DNA of 53,228 nt from positions 1 through 53,228 of the forward strand of contig JBCBBT010000020.1 of NCBI GenBank assembly GCA_038531315.1, written 5' to 3'. Of the stretch, positions 28,329 to 36,842 are shown in pieces. The stretch comes from JAJFFW01 sp038531315. Its GTDB lineage: Bacteria; Pseudomonadota; Alphaproteobacteria; Caulobacterales; Parvularculaceae. Below the pieces are notes generated by a model that saw nothing but the letters and a program-made list of their open reading frames with translations, was not told where the DNA came from and ran no database searches. A program made the position numbers and the translations under genes. Position 1 is the first letter of the stretch. Each line of letters starts with the position of its first letter.

Positions 28329-29117
28329 CTAGCGGGCGAGAAGTCTCATCAGATCGGTGACCAAACCCTTACGCTCAATCATGTCAGCGATAACGCCGTC
28401 AACAGCGACGCCGAGAACAATAATGACCGCCAGCGTCGAAAGCCACGCCTTGATCGAGAGTGACAGGGCGAACACGTTTAATTGCGGGGCAAAGCGGTTC
28501 ACGAGACCGAGCGAGAGATCAACAGCGAAGATGATACAAAGCGCCGGCGCCGCAAAGGCGAGCGCCACCGTCATCAACCGCTGATACTCGCCCTCGAACA
28601 ACGTGACGCCGCCGGCCTCAAGATCGGGAAAAGGCGCAGCGAGCGGCCAAAGCGCATAGCTTTCCATCAGAACGCCGGTCATCAGCATAAAGCCGCCCGA
28701 AAACATGAAAATAAAATTCGCAAAGCGCGCAAAAAATGTCCCTGTGAGGGAAGAGTTATGGCCGCCGAGCGGATCGATGACGCTGGCGAATGATCGCCCC
28801 GTCGCATTGTCAATCACCTGACCGGCGGTCTCCAGCGCGTAAAGAAAGATGCTGAAGAATAAACCGATCGACAGTCCAATGAATATTTCCTTCAGGAAGA
28901 ACGCCGCATTCGGTACTAAGCCCGCGGGCGGTCCCGGTTGTGGGTTCACTGCGACGGCGGCGAGGCCGAGCGCCAGAAAAATCGAATTGCGGACCATTGC
29001 CGGGATCGTCTGCGGCGAAAAGGCGGGCATCACAAGGAAAACAGCCGCCGGGCGAATTGCGACAAGCCCAAGGCCCAGAAGCTGTTGGTAATATGTGATT
29101 GAGAGATCGAGATCCAT
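28329..29117 (-). CDS. sctT: T3SS export apparatus protein SctT
   Basis: A 262-residue polytopic inner-membrane protein of the SctT/FliR family, part of the SctRST export gate. ARPAAVFLVMPAFSPQTIP near the N-terminus, the FLKEIFIGLSIGLFFSIFLYALETAGQVIDNATG segment and RFAPQLNVFALSLSIKAWLS are family hallmarks. It is the last gene of the long minus-strand operon, 13 bases after sctS. Confidence 0.95.
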   Translation of the reverse strand: MDLDLSITYYQQLLGLGLVAIRPAAVFLVMPAFSPQTIPAMVRNSIFLALGLAAVAVNPQPGPPAGLVPNAAFFLKEIFIGLSIGLFFSIFLYALETAGQVIDNATGRSFASVIDPLGGHNSSLTGTFFARFANFIFMFSGGFMLMTGVLMESYALWPLAAPFPDLEAGGVTLFEGEYQRLMTVALAFAAPALCIIFAVDLSLGLVNRFAPQLNVFALSLSIKAWLSTLAVIIVLGVAVDGVIADMIERKGLVTDLMRLLAR

Positions 29118-29130
29118 CGAGCTGCGCTGC

Positions 29131-29403
29131 TCAGGCCCCGGTCAGAAACGGAAATTGCGTGAAAATTTCGTCGCCGAAGCGATAGACCGCGCCGCCGATA
29201 AACGCAGAGGTCACAAAGAGCGTGATGACGACAGCGAAAAACTTTAGCGTATACTGAAGGGTTTGCTCCTGGAGTTGTGTCGCGGCCTGTATCAGCGCGA
29301 CAATCAGGCCGACAATCGACGCTGCAACAATCGGCGGCGCCGACAGCAACAAAACGAGCCATAACGCTTCTGACGTCAATCGGATGGCTTCGGAGTTTTC
29401 CAT
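29131..29403 (-). CDS. sctS: T3SS export apparatus protein SctS
   Basis: A 90-residue protein with two transmembrane hairpins, of the SctS/FliQ family (ALWLVLLLSAPPIVAASIVG, ALIQAATQLQEQTLQYTLKF). I set the start at ATG 29403 (MENSEAIRL); a longer frame would add 19 residues without family support. It forms the export gate with SctR and SctT. Confidence 0.94.
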   Translation of the reverse strand: MENSEAIRLTSEALWLVLLLSAPPIVAASIVGLIVALIQAATQLQEQTLQYTLKFFAVVITLFVTSAFIGGAVYRFGDEIFTQFPFLTGA

Positions 29404-29420
29404 GGTGCGTGCGCCTTCCG

Positions 29421-30077
29421 TCAGTAGGACAAGACGAGGCCGTGGGCCAGTTTCACCCAACCGTCGACTAGTACAAAAAGAAGAAGCTTGAAAGGTAGCG
29501 AGATCATCGTCGGCGATAACATCATCATGCCGAGCGCTAGCAGGATGTTCGACACCACAAGATCGATCACCAGAAAGGGGAGGAAGACAAGGAAGCCGAT
29601 CTGAAATGCGGTCGCGAGCTCGCTGACCGTAAACGCCGGAATGACGATCACAAAGTCTTCCGGCGTGAGTTCTGCGGCGCGCTCGTCAGGCAGCGCGCGT
29701 TTTGCGGTATCCAGAAAAAACGCACGCTCGCGTTCCGGGCTGTGTTCGACCAGAAACTCACGGAGCGGTTCTTTTGCGGTGTCAAAGACAACGGCCATGG
29801 AATCCGGGTCGCCAATGCCGCGTTCCTTCGCACTATCGGGAATTGCGGCGGTCATGGCGACGCCGACCGGATACATCACATAGAGCGACAGGACGAGCGC
29901 AAGTCCGTTGAGGACAATATTCGGCGGCGACTGCTGAAGTCCAAGCGCATTACGCAATAAACTCAGCACAACCACAATTTTTGTAAAGGAAGTGACCATG
30001 ACGGCGAGAAACGGCGCGAGAGCGAGTGCGACCACCGTGATCAGGGCCGATGCGGGCGTAAAGGTTGTAAGGTCCAT
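29421..30077 (-). CDS. sctR: T3SS export apparatus protein SctR
   Basis: A 218-residue SctR/FliP-family membrane protein. It has the motif VMVTSFTKIVVVLSLLRNALGLQQSPPN and the C-terminal FLPFLVIDLVVSNILLALGMMMLSPTMISLPFKLLLFVLVDGW. The LLRNALGLQQ.PPN sequence is the FliP/SctR signature. No cleavable leader, as usual for SctR. Confidence 0.96.
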   Translation of the reverse strand: MDLTTFTPASALITVVALALAPFLAVMVTSFTKIVVVLSLLRNALGLQQSPPNIVLNGLALVLSLYVMYPVGVAMTAAIPDSAKERGIGDPDSMAVVFDTAKEPLREFLVEHSPERERAFFLDTAKRALPDERAAELTPEDFVIVIPAFTVSELATAFQIGFLVFLPFLVIDLVVSNILLALGMMMLSPTMISLPFKLLLFVLVDGWVKLAHGLVLSY

Positions 30078-30163
30078 CGCTCTGTCTCGTTGTCGCTCTG
30101 TCGCCGATAGAATTGCTGACGCTACTAGTGAGGCGAACGGGCGTTTCGGCGTCGGGTAGCGGC

Positions 30164-31408
30164 CTAATGGTCTTCCGGTTTTTCTGGTCTGGAGGCCGGG
30201 TTCAGGGGCGTTTCGTTGATCAGCACGGCGATGGTGTCGCCGAGCGCGACAAGTTCGCCGACGGCGATAATGCTGGCGCCCGCTCGCACGCTCACGGGCA
30301 GGCTCGCGCCAGTGTCCGGCAAATTGAGAATGGCGCCGGCCTTCAGGGTTGCGATCTCGTCAAGGGAGAGCACGCCGCCGGAAACAACGATCTCAGTCTC
30401 GACGGTGAGCGTTGCGGGCTGATTGTCAGTGTCGAGGGCGTTGGGCGACAAATCCGTTGTCGTCTCGCTTTCTGCGATGTCGCCGGACCCCGTGTTTGGT
30501 GAGGCGCCCGGCCGGTGACTGGGTGCGCCGCCATCAAGATAGACCGGCTGCCCGGCGGGTTTGATATCGAGCGACACTGCTTCGGTCTCAGACATTGGCG
30601 ATCCTTCCTCGATCGTTTGGCGGTCCGCTAATCCGGCGAACCGTATACGGATGTCCGCCTTGAGCGATGCAAAGGGCGCATGCGGCGTCAGGGCGGCGAC
30701 GCAAGCGCCATCCGGCGACGTCGGCGCCAGTAACATGCCGCCCGGCTCGAAGGACGCAATTTCGCGAGGCGTCAAAGTCGGCCCTTCGAAAGCGATGTCG
30801 ACGGCAGTGCGAAAGGCGTTTTGAGCGGCGCGCTCTGCCGCACGGACCTGAGGATTGTTCGCGCGTTCAAGGCGCAGGGCGTCCATGAGGGTTTCGCTCA
30901 CGGCGAGACAAAATTCGTGTACCGCGTCGCCATCCTCGCTTAGGAGGCGCAGCCGGCACGCATGGGGCGCGTCGCACGCCGGCCCGTGCGCGCCATCCGT
31001 TTCTACGAGGGCGGCGGGCAACAGTTCTGCGGCGAAAAGGTCCTCCAAAAGGACGATAAAAGGCTCGATCTGCGCCGCGTGGGCGAGGGCGCGCGCGCCG
31101 TCGTCAGACGCGATAAGCGGCGCAACATGGCGGCCGCCAATTCGCTCAAACCGTATTGCGCAGTCGCCGCAGGCGGACTGAAATCGTAGCCACGCATTCA
31201 TTGTCGTCGACGCTGTTGCTGCGCCGGCGCTGCGCAGACGATCGATGTCCGGGCGGGCCTCAACTCGGACGGCGTCGCCGTCGCTGAAATCGATCACGGC
31301 GGTATTCAGAACGTTGGCGAGCGTCGCTACGCGATCAATCGAATGGGGATCGATTGAGGGAAGGACTTTGCGTAAAGGGCGCGTGCGGAGCGGTTCGTGT
31401 GTCGTCAT
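30164..31408 (-). CDS. sctQ: T3SS cytoplasmic ring protein SctQ
   Basis: A 414-residue cytosolic sorting-platform protein. The C-terminal SPOA (FliN-like) domain is clear at about residues 325-400 (VETEIVVSGGVLSLDEIATLKAGAILNL, ASIIAVGELVALGDTIAVLI). The earlier part, with a weaker SPOA-like segment near 225-265, is variable as in other SctQ. Start ATG overlaps the sctP stop by 4 bases. I cannot see whether an internal start makes a short SctQ-C form. Confidence 0.9.
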   Translation of the reverse strand: MTTHEPLRTRPLRKVLPSIDPHSIDRVATLANVLNTAVIDFSDGDAVRVEARPDIDRLRSAGAATASTTMNAWLRFQSACGDCAIRFERIGGRHVAPLIASDDGARALAHAAQIEPFIVLLEDLFAAELLPAALVETDGAHGPACDAPHACRLRLLSEDGDAVHEFCLAVSETLMDALRLERANNPQVRAAERAAQNAFRTAVDIAFEGPTLTPREIASFEPGGMLLAPTSPDGACVAALTPHAPFASLKADIRIRFAGLADRQTIEEGSPMSETEAVSLDIKPAGQPVYLDGGAPSHRPGASPNTGSGDIAESETTTDLSPNALDTDNQPATLTVETEIVVSGGVLSLDEIATLKAGAILNLPDTGASLPVSVRAGASIIAVGELVALGDTIAVLINETPLNPASRPEKPEDH

Positions 31409-31986
31409 GATGATCGCTCGCCTGACTGATGATTGCCGCTGTCGCCGGTCGGCGGATCAACGTATGAAACGACAACTGTCGGTGTGACGCCGGAGGCGGT
31501 GAGACGCATCCGCAGTTGATCCAGCGCCAGCGCCAGACGATGGGCGTCTTTTCGGTTGGCTGTTAGCGTGAGAAGCATCCCTTGGGCGCCCTGACGTTGC
31601 GCTTCGACACTCACAAGCGGCGCGTTGGCGTTCGGAAAGACGAATGTCAGCGTCTTGTTGTCGCCAAAAGCTGCGAGCCGGGCGGCGGCGACATCGGGGA
31701 ACGTGGAGACGATCTGTTGCGGGTCGAATGCAATCGCGGCGGTAAGTCCGCGCTCTGAACCGAGCGGCGGCGTTTTTGTTTGCTGGTCGCGCTTTAGATC
31801 GCCGGCGCGCTCGCCAATCTGCGGGGGCGTGGTGATTTGTTCTTCTTCGTGGCGTCGCAGCGCGGCGGCGAAACCTGAGGGGTCGCTGTCGCTATCAAGG
31901 TTGCGCGGATCGTCATTTTGTCTTTGCGGCAGGCGCGTCTTTTGAGCGCTTGAAGGCGTATTCGATGGCGAGGAAAGGGGGGTCAT
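31405..31986 (-). CDS. sctP: T3SS needle-length regulator SctP-like
   Basis: A 193-residue protein with a polar, disordered N-terminal half (Ser/Pro/Gln/Asp-rich) and a small folded C-terminal domain (KTLTFVFPNANAPLVSVEAQ..LLLTLTANRKDAHRLALALDQLRMRLTASG). This resembles the substrate-specificity-switch domain of SctP/FliK proteins. Position between sctO and sctQ is the standard place. Sequence divergence is high, so the call rests on layout as much as on similarity. Confidence 0.75.
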   Translation of the reverse strand: MTPLSSPSNTPSSAQKTRLPQRQNDDPRNLDSDSDPSGFAAALRRHEEEQITTPPQIGERAGDLKRDQQTKTPPLGSERGLTAAIAFDPQQIVSTFPDVAAARLAAFGDNKTLTFVFPNANAPLVSVEAQRQGAQGMLLTLTANRKDAHRLALALDQLRMRLTASGVTPTVVVSYVDPPTGDSGNHQSGERSS

Positions 31987-32486
31987 GGACAGAACCTCCG
32001 CAGGCTTAAAACCCCGGCGGCCAACTGCGCCGGAGACTGATCGTCGAGGCGACGCCGCTCAAGCTGGCGTTCAAGCTGCGCCGCCGCCTCATGGAGGCGT
32101 CCGCTGGCTCTATCGGCGATGGCTGTTTGGCGTTTGAGGCCGCGCGCAGCCGTGTCTTTTTCAGTCTGTGCGTCGCTAAGCCTTTGTTGCGCTTGCATGA
32201 GCGCATCGTCACAGGATTGTTTTTTCTGCGTCAGATGCGCGATGAATGTCTCATGGGCGCCGGCGCCGTCGACAAGCGCCTGCGCTGGCGCGGCCATAAA
32301 TTTGTCGACGCGGTCTTTGAGGCGGGCGCTCGCGTCGTGGGCGGCGGCCCTGGCTTGGTGCGCTTCGCCTGCGCGATGGTCAGCCTCACGAACAGCCGCT
32401 GCGTAATTGCGTTCAGCAACGTTTTTGCGCTGCCCGCAGAGCCAGGCGTAGCGCTTTGCGTCGTGGAGAATTGATTTCGTACTCAT
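31983..32486 (-). CDS. sctO: T3SS stalk protein SctO
   Basis: A 167-residue, almost entirely alpha-helical coiled-coil protein (long Arg/Gln/Ala-rich heptads), matching the SctO/FliJ stalk inserted in the SctN hexamer. The N-terminal KSILHDAKRYAWLCGQRKN.AERNYA pattern and placement directly after sctN support it. ATGA overlaps with neighbours on both sides. Confidence 0.85.
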   Translation of the reverse strand: MSTKSILHDAKRYAWLCGQRKNVAERNYAAAVREADHRAGEAHQARAAAHDASARLKDRVDKFMAAPAQALVDGAGAHETFIAHLTQKKQSCDDALMQAQQRLSDAQTEKDTAARGLKRQTAIADRASGRLHEAAAQLERQLERRRLDDQSPAQLAAGVLSLRRFCP

Positions 32487-33826
32487 AGGACGGCGCCTGC
32501 CTGCATTAATGCATCGAGCGCGCGCCGGGTTTCGTCGATCGTGGACCGTTCGCTGACGGATTGTTTCAGGAATGACAGAACGGCGTCTCGTTTACGGACG
32601 GCGTCGTCGGCGAGCGGATCGGCGCCTTCCTGATAATCGCCCAATTGAAGGAGGAACGAAATTTCCTCGTATTTCGCAATCATGGCGCGCAGGCGTTCGC
32701 CGTCTTTTCGATGGCCGTGTTCGGCAATGCGCGGATAGAGCCGGCTGATGCTGGCGGGGATATCGATTGCCGGGTAGTGGCCGGCCTGCGCGAGTTTGCG
32801 TGACAGGACGATATGACCGTCGAGAATTGAGCGCGTCTCCTCGCCGATTGGATCGTCGCCGTCCTCGTCTTCAACGAGCACGGTAAAGACGCCGGTTATT
32901 GCGCCGGTTTGTGTCCTGCCGGCGCGCTCGAACAGGCGCGGCAATTCAGCGAATACCGACGGCGGCAGGCCGCGCCGAACTGGCGGCTCGCCGATGGAAA
33001 GACCGATCTCGCGCAAGGCTCTTGCGTATCGGGTGACGGAATCCATCAACAAAAGCGCATGCGACCCGGCGTCGCGAAATCCTTCAGCGATGGCCATCGC
33101 CGCGTAGGCCGCGCGCGAGCGCTCCCGCGCCGGGCGATCCGAGGTGGCGACGACAATCACCGACCGGGCCAGTCCTTCAGGACCGAGAACGTCGTCGATA
33201 AACTCGCGCACTTCCCGCCCGCGCTCGCCAATCAACGCAATGACATTGACGTCCGCGGCGCTATTCTTGGCGAGCATCGCAAGAAGCGTTGTCTTGCCGA
33301 CGCCCGCCATTGCAAAGACGCCGATCCGCTGACCGACGCCCAGCGTCAATGGTCCGTCCACGGCGCGAACGCCTGTTGAGAATGCTTCGTCAATCGGCGG
33401 TCGCGCCATCGGGTTCGGCGGCGGCGCATAAAGCGGGCGTCCCGGTAGGTCGGTGAGCGGGCCAAGCCCGTCAAGCGGCGTCCCGTTGGCGTCGATCACG
33501 CGCCCGAGGAGCGCGTCGCCAAACGGAGCGTCAATATCGGCGGCGCGGCGAATTACGGCGGCGTCCGGCGACAAACCGTCGAGCGGCGCCAGCGGCGACA
33601 AGAGCGTCTCGCCGGCGGCGATGCCGACGACTTCCGCCGGGATGGCGGCGCCGCTGAGCGGATCGACAATATCGCAAATCTCGCCAATGCGGGCGTCCAC
33701 GCCGGTTGCGGATACAGACACGCCGAACGCATTCCGTATGCGGCCGGTTTTTTTGAGCGTCGAGACGGACGCCAGCGTTTTCAGATAGGATGCGTCGTCG
33801 CGCAACTGGAAGGCCTCGTTCGTCAT
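32483..33826 (-). CDS. sctN: T3SS ATPase SctN
   Basis: A 447-residue hexameric ATPase that unfolds and feeds substrates to the export gate. Walker A AMAGVGKTT (Gly175-Lys178), Walker B region HALLLMDSVTRYA, the GERGREVREFIDD loop and the arginine-rich GEPPVRRGLPPSVFAELPRL are all present, as is the family's late LVEDEDGDDPIGEETRSILDGHIVLSRKLA. Only the SctN/FliI branch carries this set; sctL upstream and sctO downstream confirm it. Confidence 0.97.
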   Translation of the reverse strand: MTNEAFQLRDDASYLKTLASVSTLKKTGRIRNAFGVSVSATGVDARIGEICDIVDPLSGAAIPAEVVGIAAGETLLSPLAPLDGLSPDAAVIRRAADIDAPFGDALLGRVIDANGTPLDGLGPLTDLPGRPLYAPPPNPMARPPIDEAFSTGVRAVDGPLTLGVGQRIGVFAMAGVGKTTLLAMLAKNSAADVNVIALIGERGREVREFIDDVLGPEGLARSVIVVATSDRPARERSRAAYAAMAIAEGFRDAGSHALLLMDSVTRYARALREIGLSIGEPPVRRGLPPSVFAELPRLFERAGRTQTGAITGVFTVLVEDEDGDDPIGEETRSILDGHIVLSRKLAQAGHYPAIDIPASISRLYPRIAEHGHRKDGERLRAMIAKYEEISFLLQLGDYQEGADPLADDAVRKRDAVLSFLKQSVSERSTIDETRRALDALMQAGAVL

Positions 33827-34455
33827 TGTTTGGCGCCGCTGTCATGATCGGGTGCGCTTTTTTCGAAAGCGCTTGTTAAAGCGGCCAGCTGCGCCTCAAG
33901 ACTGGCGTCAACAATGGTGCGCGGGGTCTCGAGGACACAGTCTTCCTTGCTTAGCGAGGCGTCCGCTTCAACCGTGACAGCGACCGGCAGCGCCGAGAGG
34001 CGGCGCGTCGTCACCTTGACGTTTGCGGGCGCAACGCGGACCGTTACGGCGTCTTCTGCGCCGACTTCCTGGGCGGCTTTCGCCGCCAGCGCAGCAATCT
34101 TTTCGTCTGACGCCATGTCGCCGAGAAGTTTCCGGACAATTTCAACCGCAAGCCGCGCGGCGCCGTCGCGCGCAGATGCGCAGTGGACGGCGTAATCCGC
34201 CTCAACGCGCGCAACGGCTTCAACCATCGCCGCCGCAGCCGCGCGCTCGCCCTCGGCGTAGCCGTCCGCGTAGGCCGCTTCCTCAATGCGCCGGGCCTCG
34301 CTCCGGCTTTCGAGGCGGGCCTTGTCGACAGCTTTGAGAAGATCGACGCTCCGGCGCAGCGCCGCTACGTCGCCCGCAGGGATGTAGGCGCCGTTCTTCA
34401 TCAACGCATGCGCGCCATCGGGATCGTCGGAACGGCGCAAGAAGAAATAAGTCAT
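33823..34455 (-). CDS. sctL: T3SS stator protein SctL
   Basis: A 210-residue SctL/FliH-type protein: short N-terminus, central Ala/Glu/Arg helix (RLESRSEARRIEEAAYADGYAEGERAAAAAMVEA) and a V-ATPase-E-like C-terminal domain (LAVEIVRKLLGDMASDEKIAALAAKAAQEV..VTVRVAPANVKV). It links SctN to SctQ. Overlaps sctK and sctN by 4 bases each. Confidence 0.9.
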   Translation of the reverse strand: MTYFFLRRSDDPDGAHALMKNGAYIPAGDVAALRRSVDLLKAVDKARLESRSEARRIEEAAYADGYAEGERAAAAAMVEAVARVEADYAVHCASARDGAARLAVEIVRKLLGDMASDEKIAALAAKAAQEVGAEDAVTVRVAPANVKVTTRRLSALPVAVTVEADASLSKEDCVLETPRTIVDASLEAQLAALTSAFEKSAPDHDSGAKQ

Positions 34456-35153
34456 GACGCGAGCGCTTCTGGTTGTTCGTGAAGGGAAATTTCATCGGTC
34501 GCTGCGCTAAGAGCGTCTGCGATCGGCATGACGACGGGGACAAGCCAGGAAATGTCCTCGTCAGAGATCCGATCTAGCGCAATCGTGTCTTCTTGCGCGC
34601 CGTCTCTTGGCGACGCCGCCAGAAGAATGCGCTGCGCCGCCGGCGGCAGGCCGGCTTTCGTCAAAGCGGCGCCCAGCGCGCGGAGCCATCCGGCGTCGAT
34701 GGGCGCATCAGCGAGCGATGCATCATCGCCGGGCGTTAATGCGAGGCGGTCGACGATATCAAGCACGCGGATTTGTTCGTCGCGTGGCAGGGCATTCAAC
34801 AGGCGTTCGGCCGTATCGATCGCCGTCTCGCCAATGACGTCGCCGATCCGCCGCCACGCGGCGCCCGAAAGGGTGCGCTGAAGGGCGCAAATGACAACAA
34901 CCGTTCCGACCTCTCGCCATGTTTCATCGCGCTGTTCGCAATCACAGAGGCGTTCAAGCCAGTCGGGCAGCGCCGCGACGGCCTCAACGCTCAGTGCCGG
35001 GCTGACCATCGGCTCGCCGCCAAGCTGCTCGGCGAGCGGGCTGTTCGCCGGCGGTTGTCGCCCAGCGCCCGCCATCGCGGCCGCCGCCTTGCGATAGAGG
35101 CGTGCGCGATGGTCGGCGCCGGTCTCGCGTTCAGTTTCTTGCAGCGCCGTCAT
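34452..35153 (-). CDS. sctK: T3SS sorting-platform protein SctK-like
   Basis: About 233 residues, helical, with SPALSVEAVAALPDWLERL and CALQRTLSGAAWRRIGDVIG. Homology to SctK (YscK/NolU) is weak by eye; the place between sctJ and sctL is the strongest reason. I set the start at ATG 35153 (MTALQETERETG), which overlaps sctJ by 23 bases; the longer frame is inside sctJ. SctK would connect SctD to SctQ. Confidence 0.7.
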   Translation of the reverse strand: MTALQETERETGADHRARLYRKAAAAMAGAGRQPPANSPLAEQLGGEPMVSPALSVEAVAALPDWLERLCDCEQRDETWREVGTVVVICALQRTLSGAAWRRIGDVIGETAIDTAERLLNALPRDEQIRVLDIVDRLALTPGDDASLADAPIDAGWLRALGAALTKAGLPPAAQRILLAASPRDGAQEDTIALDRISDEDISWLVPVVMPIADALSAATDEISLHEQPEALAS

Positions 35154-35988
35154 CTGAGTTGTCGGTTTCTTCGCTTGGCGCCGGTGAAAGCGTGCGTGCG
35201 GGTTTTGTCCGAAGCGTATTGCCGGCGGCGCCCGTTGACGCCGGCTGTCGGCGCCGCGCAAAGCCAAACGCAAACCCCGCAAGCGCGAGACCGCCGATTG
35301 CGGCGATGGAATAGGCGCTTACCGGCGGGAAGGAGGCGTGGGCGGCTTTCGGGCCCGGACGGCTGGCGGACGGCATCGGCTGCGCCGCAAAAAGCGCAAC
35401 CGACACGTTGTCGTAAACCACGCCCTCTACGCTATTCACGACGAGGGTTTTGATCGCGGCCACATGCGGCGTTAAGTCGACGCCGGGCTTGTGTTTGATG
35501 AAGACAGACGCCGACGCCGGTGTTGTTGTTTGCGCGAGCGGGTCTTCCTCCGGCAGGGCAAGGTGAATGCGTGCGGTGACAACGCCGTCAATGACGCTCA
35601 GGGTCGAAGACAGTTCCTGAGACAATCCGTAGACGTAGCGTGCGCGTTCCTCTAGCGGTGTTGAGACAATGCCTTTCTTCTTGAAGATATCGCCGATGGA
35701 GGCGAACTCGTCCTTCGGATAGCCATTGGCGCGCAAAACCTGGACGGCCCCTGAAAAGCGATCCGGTGCGATCCGCACTGTCCATCCGCCGTCGCGCGTC
35801 GGCGTTTTCGAAGCGGCGATGCCGGCCCCCTCAAGCACAACGATCATTTCATTGGCCTGTTGTTCGCTCAGCGCCGAATAGAGGTCGGATTTCTGACATC
35901 CGGCGAGGAGCGCAAGGCCGAGGAGCAGCGCTGACAAGCGCAGCGCCCCCGGCCGCCAAACGCTGTTTGAGCCGTATAAAGAAGACAT
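35131..35988 (-). CDS. sctJ: T3SS inner-ring lipoprotein SctJ
   Basis: A 285-residue lipoprotein with lipobox ALLAGC near residue 31. It has two ring-building domains (LYSALSEQQANEMIVVLEGAGI..., ...YVYGLSQELSSTLSVIDGVVTARIHLALPE), VFIKHKPGVDL, and a C-terminal transmembrane segment (about 225-245). The family signature SVEGVVYDNVSVALF is present. It forms the inner-membrane MS-like ring with SctD. RBS AAGGGAT before the ATG. Confidence 0.95.
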   Translation of the reverse strand: MSSLYGSNSVWRPGALRLSALLLGLALLAGCQKSDLYSALSEQQANEMIVVLEGAGIAASKTPTRDGGWTVRIAPDRFSGAVQVLRANGYPKDEFASIGDIFKKKGIVSTPLEERARYVYGLSQELSSTLSVIDGVVTARIHLALPEEDPLAQTTTPASASVFIKHKPGVDLTPHVAAIKTLVVNSVEGVVYDNVSVALFAAQPMPSASRPGPKAAHASFPPVSAYSIAAIGGLALAGFAFGFARRRQPASTGAAGNTLRTKPARTLSPAPSEETDNSDDGAARN

Positions 35989-36035
35989 CGGGTTATCCCT
36001 TATCTATGAGATCCATATCAATCAGACCCCATCAA

Positions 36036-36461
36036 TCAGGCTTGCTGCCTGAACAATTGCTGGAGGCCGTCCGACGTCCGGTTGGCGACGTTGGAGGTAA
36101 GCTGCGCGTGAAACATGAATTCATGGGCGCGTAGCGTGAGCATGGTCATCTCGCCGGGCGTCAGATCCGGACCGGCCGCCGCGGCGGCTTTGGCGTCGTC
36201 AACAAGGCCGGAGGCTTCATTGTCGAGGCGCTGCAAGGACGAGAAAACCGACCGCATGGCGGGCGTCACCGCATCGGCGGGATCGACGCCTGGCGGGGCC
36301 GCCGCCATCTCTGCGCGCGATAACGCTGCGGCGAAGTCGGGCGCGGCCGCGCCGCCCGGCGCCGTTGAGACTGCGCCTTCTGAGGGCTGGGCGTGTGTCG
36401 GCTGCGCCTGTTGTGCGGCGGCCGCGCCAAGCGCCGGGGCTGCTGCTTCGGGGATGTTCAT
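36036..36461 (-). CDS. sctI: T3SS inner-rod protein SctI
   Basis: A 141-residue protein with an Ala/Pro/Gln-rich N-terminal half and a conserved helical C-terminus ending AQLTSNVANRTSDGLQQLFR, the SctI/HrpB-type rod motif that anchors the needle. Start ATG 36461 follows GGGAG. Lies between sctF and sctJ, the usual order. Confidence 0.88.
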   Translation of the reverse strand: MNIPEAAAPALGAAAAQQAQPTHAQPSEGAVSTAPGGAAAPDFAAALSRAEMAAAPPGVDPADAVTPAMRSVFSSLQRLDNEASGLVDDAKAAAAAGPDLTPGEMTMLTLRAHEFMFHAQLTSNVANRTSDGLQQLFRQQA

Positions 36462-36479
36462 CAAATCGCTCCCGGCGCG

Positions 36480-36797
36480 TTACTGCTTGCGGGCGGTTGT
36501 GCGCAGCGCCTCGCCGATGCTGGTGACGGAGGTCGACTGCGATTGCGACAGATAACTGAAGCGGAGCGACTCGGCGGTGAGCTGCGTGATCACCGAGGGA
36601 TTATCATTCCCGTTCGGACCGATTTGGTTGGCGAGGTCAGCGATGCGCGTCGCCTGGCTGTCGAGCGTGTCTCCCCAGGCGCGGGCGAGCGCCTCAAACC
36701 AGCTGGCGCGCTGGTCTTCATTGTCACCGCGGCGCGCCGTTCCCTGGTTAGGGGCCGCCGCTAATTGGCTGAGCGGCGATACGGGATTGTTGTCCAT
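36480..36797 (-). CDS. sctF: T3SS needle subunit SctF
   Basis: A 105-residue protein whose C-terminal 75 residues fit needle subunits: two helices joined by a turn with the conserved DNP (GNDNPSVITQL) and a C-terminal helix with SQSTSVTSIGEALRTTARK, compare PscF/YscF-type DNPALLAELQ and STVTRALRDLMQ. The N-terminal about 30 residues are disordered and longer than in PscF. RBS AAGGAG stands 7 bases before the ATG. Its location between sctD and sctI fits. The same domain recurs in the 225-residue protein at 51464-52141. Confidence 0.82.
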   Translation of the reverse strand: MDNNPVSPLSQLAAAPNQGTARRGDNEDQRASWFEALARAWGDTLDSQATRIADLANQIGPNGNDNPSVITQLTAESLRFSYLSQSQSTSVTSIGEALRTTARKQ

Positions 36798-36842
36798 GGT
36801 TTTCTCCTTTGTTGTCGTCGAAACGGGTTGTCGGAATGGGCG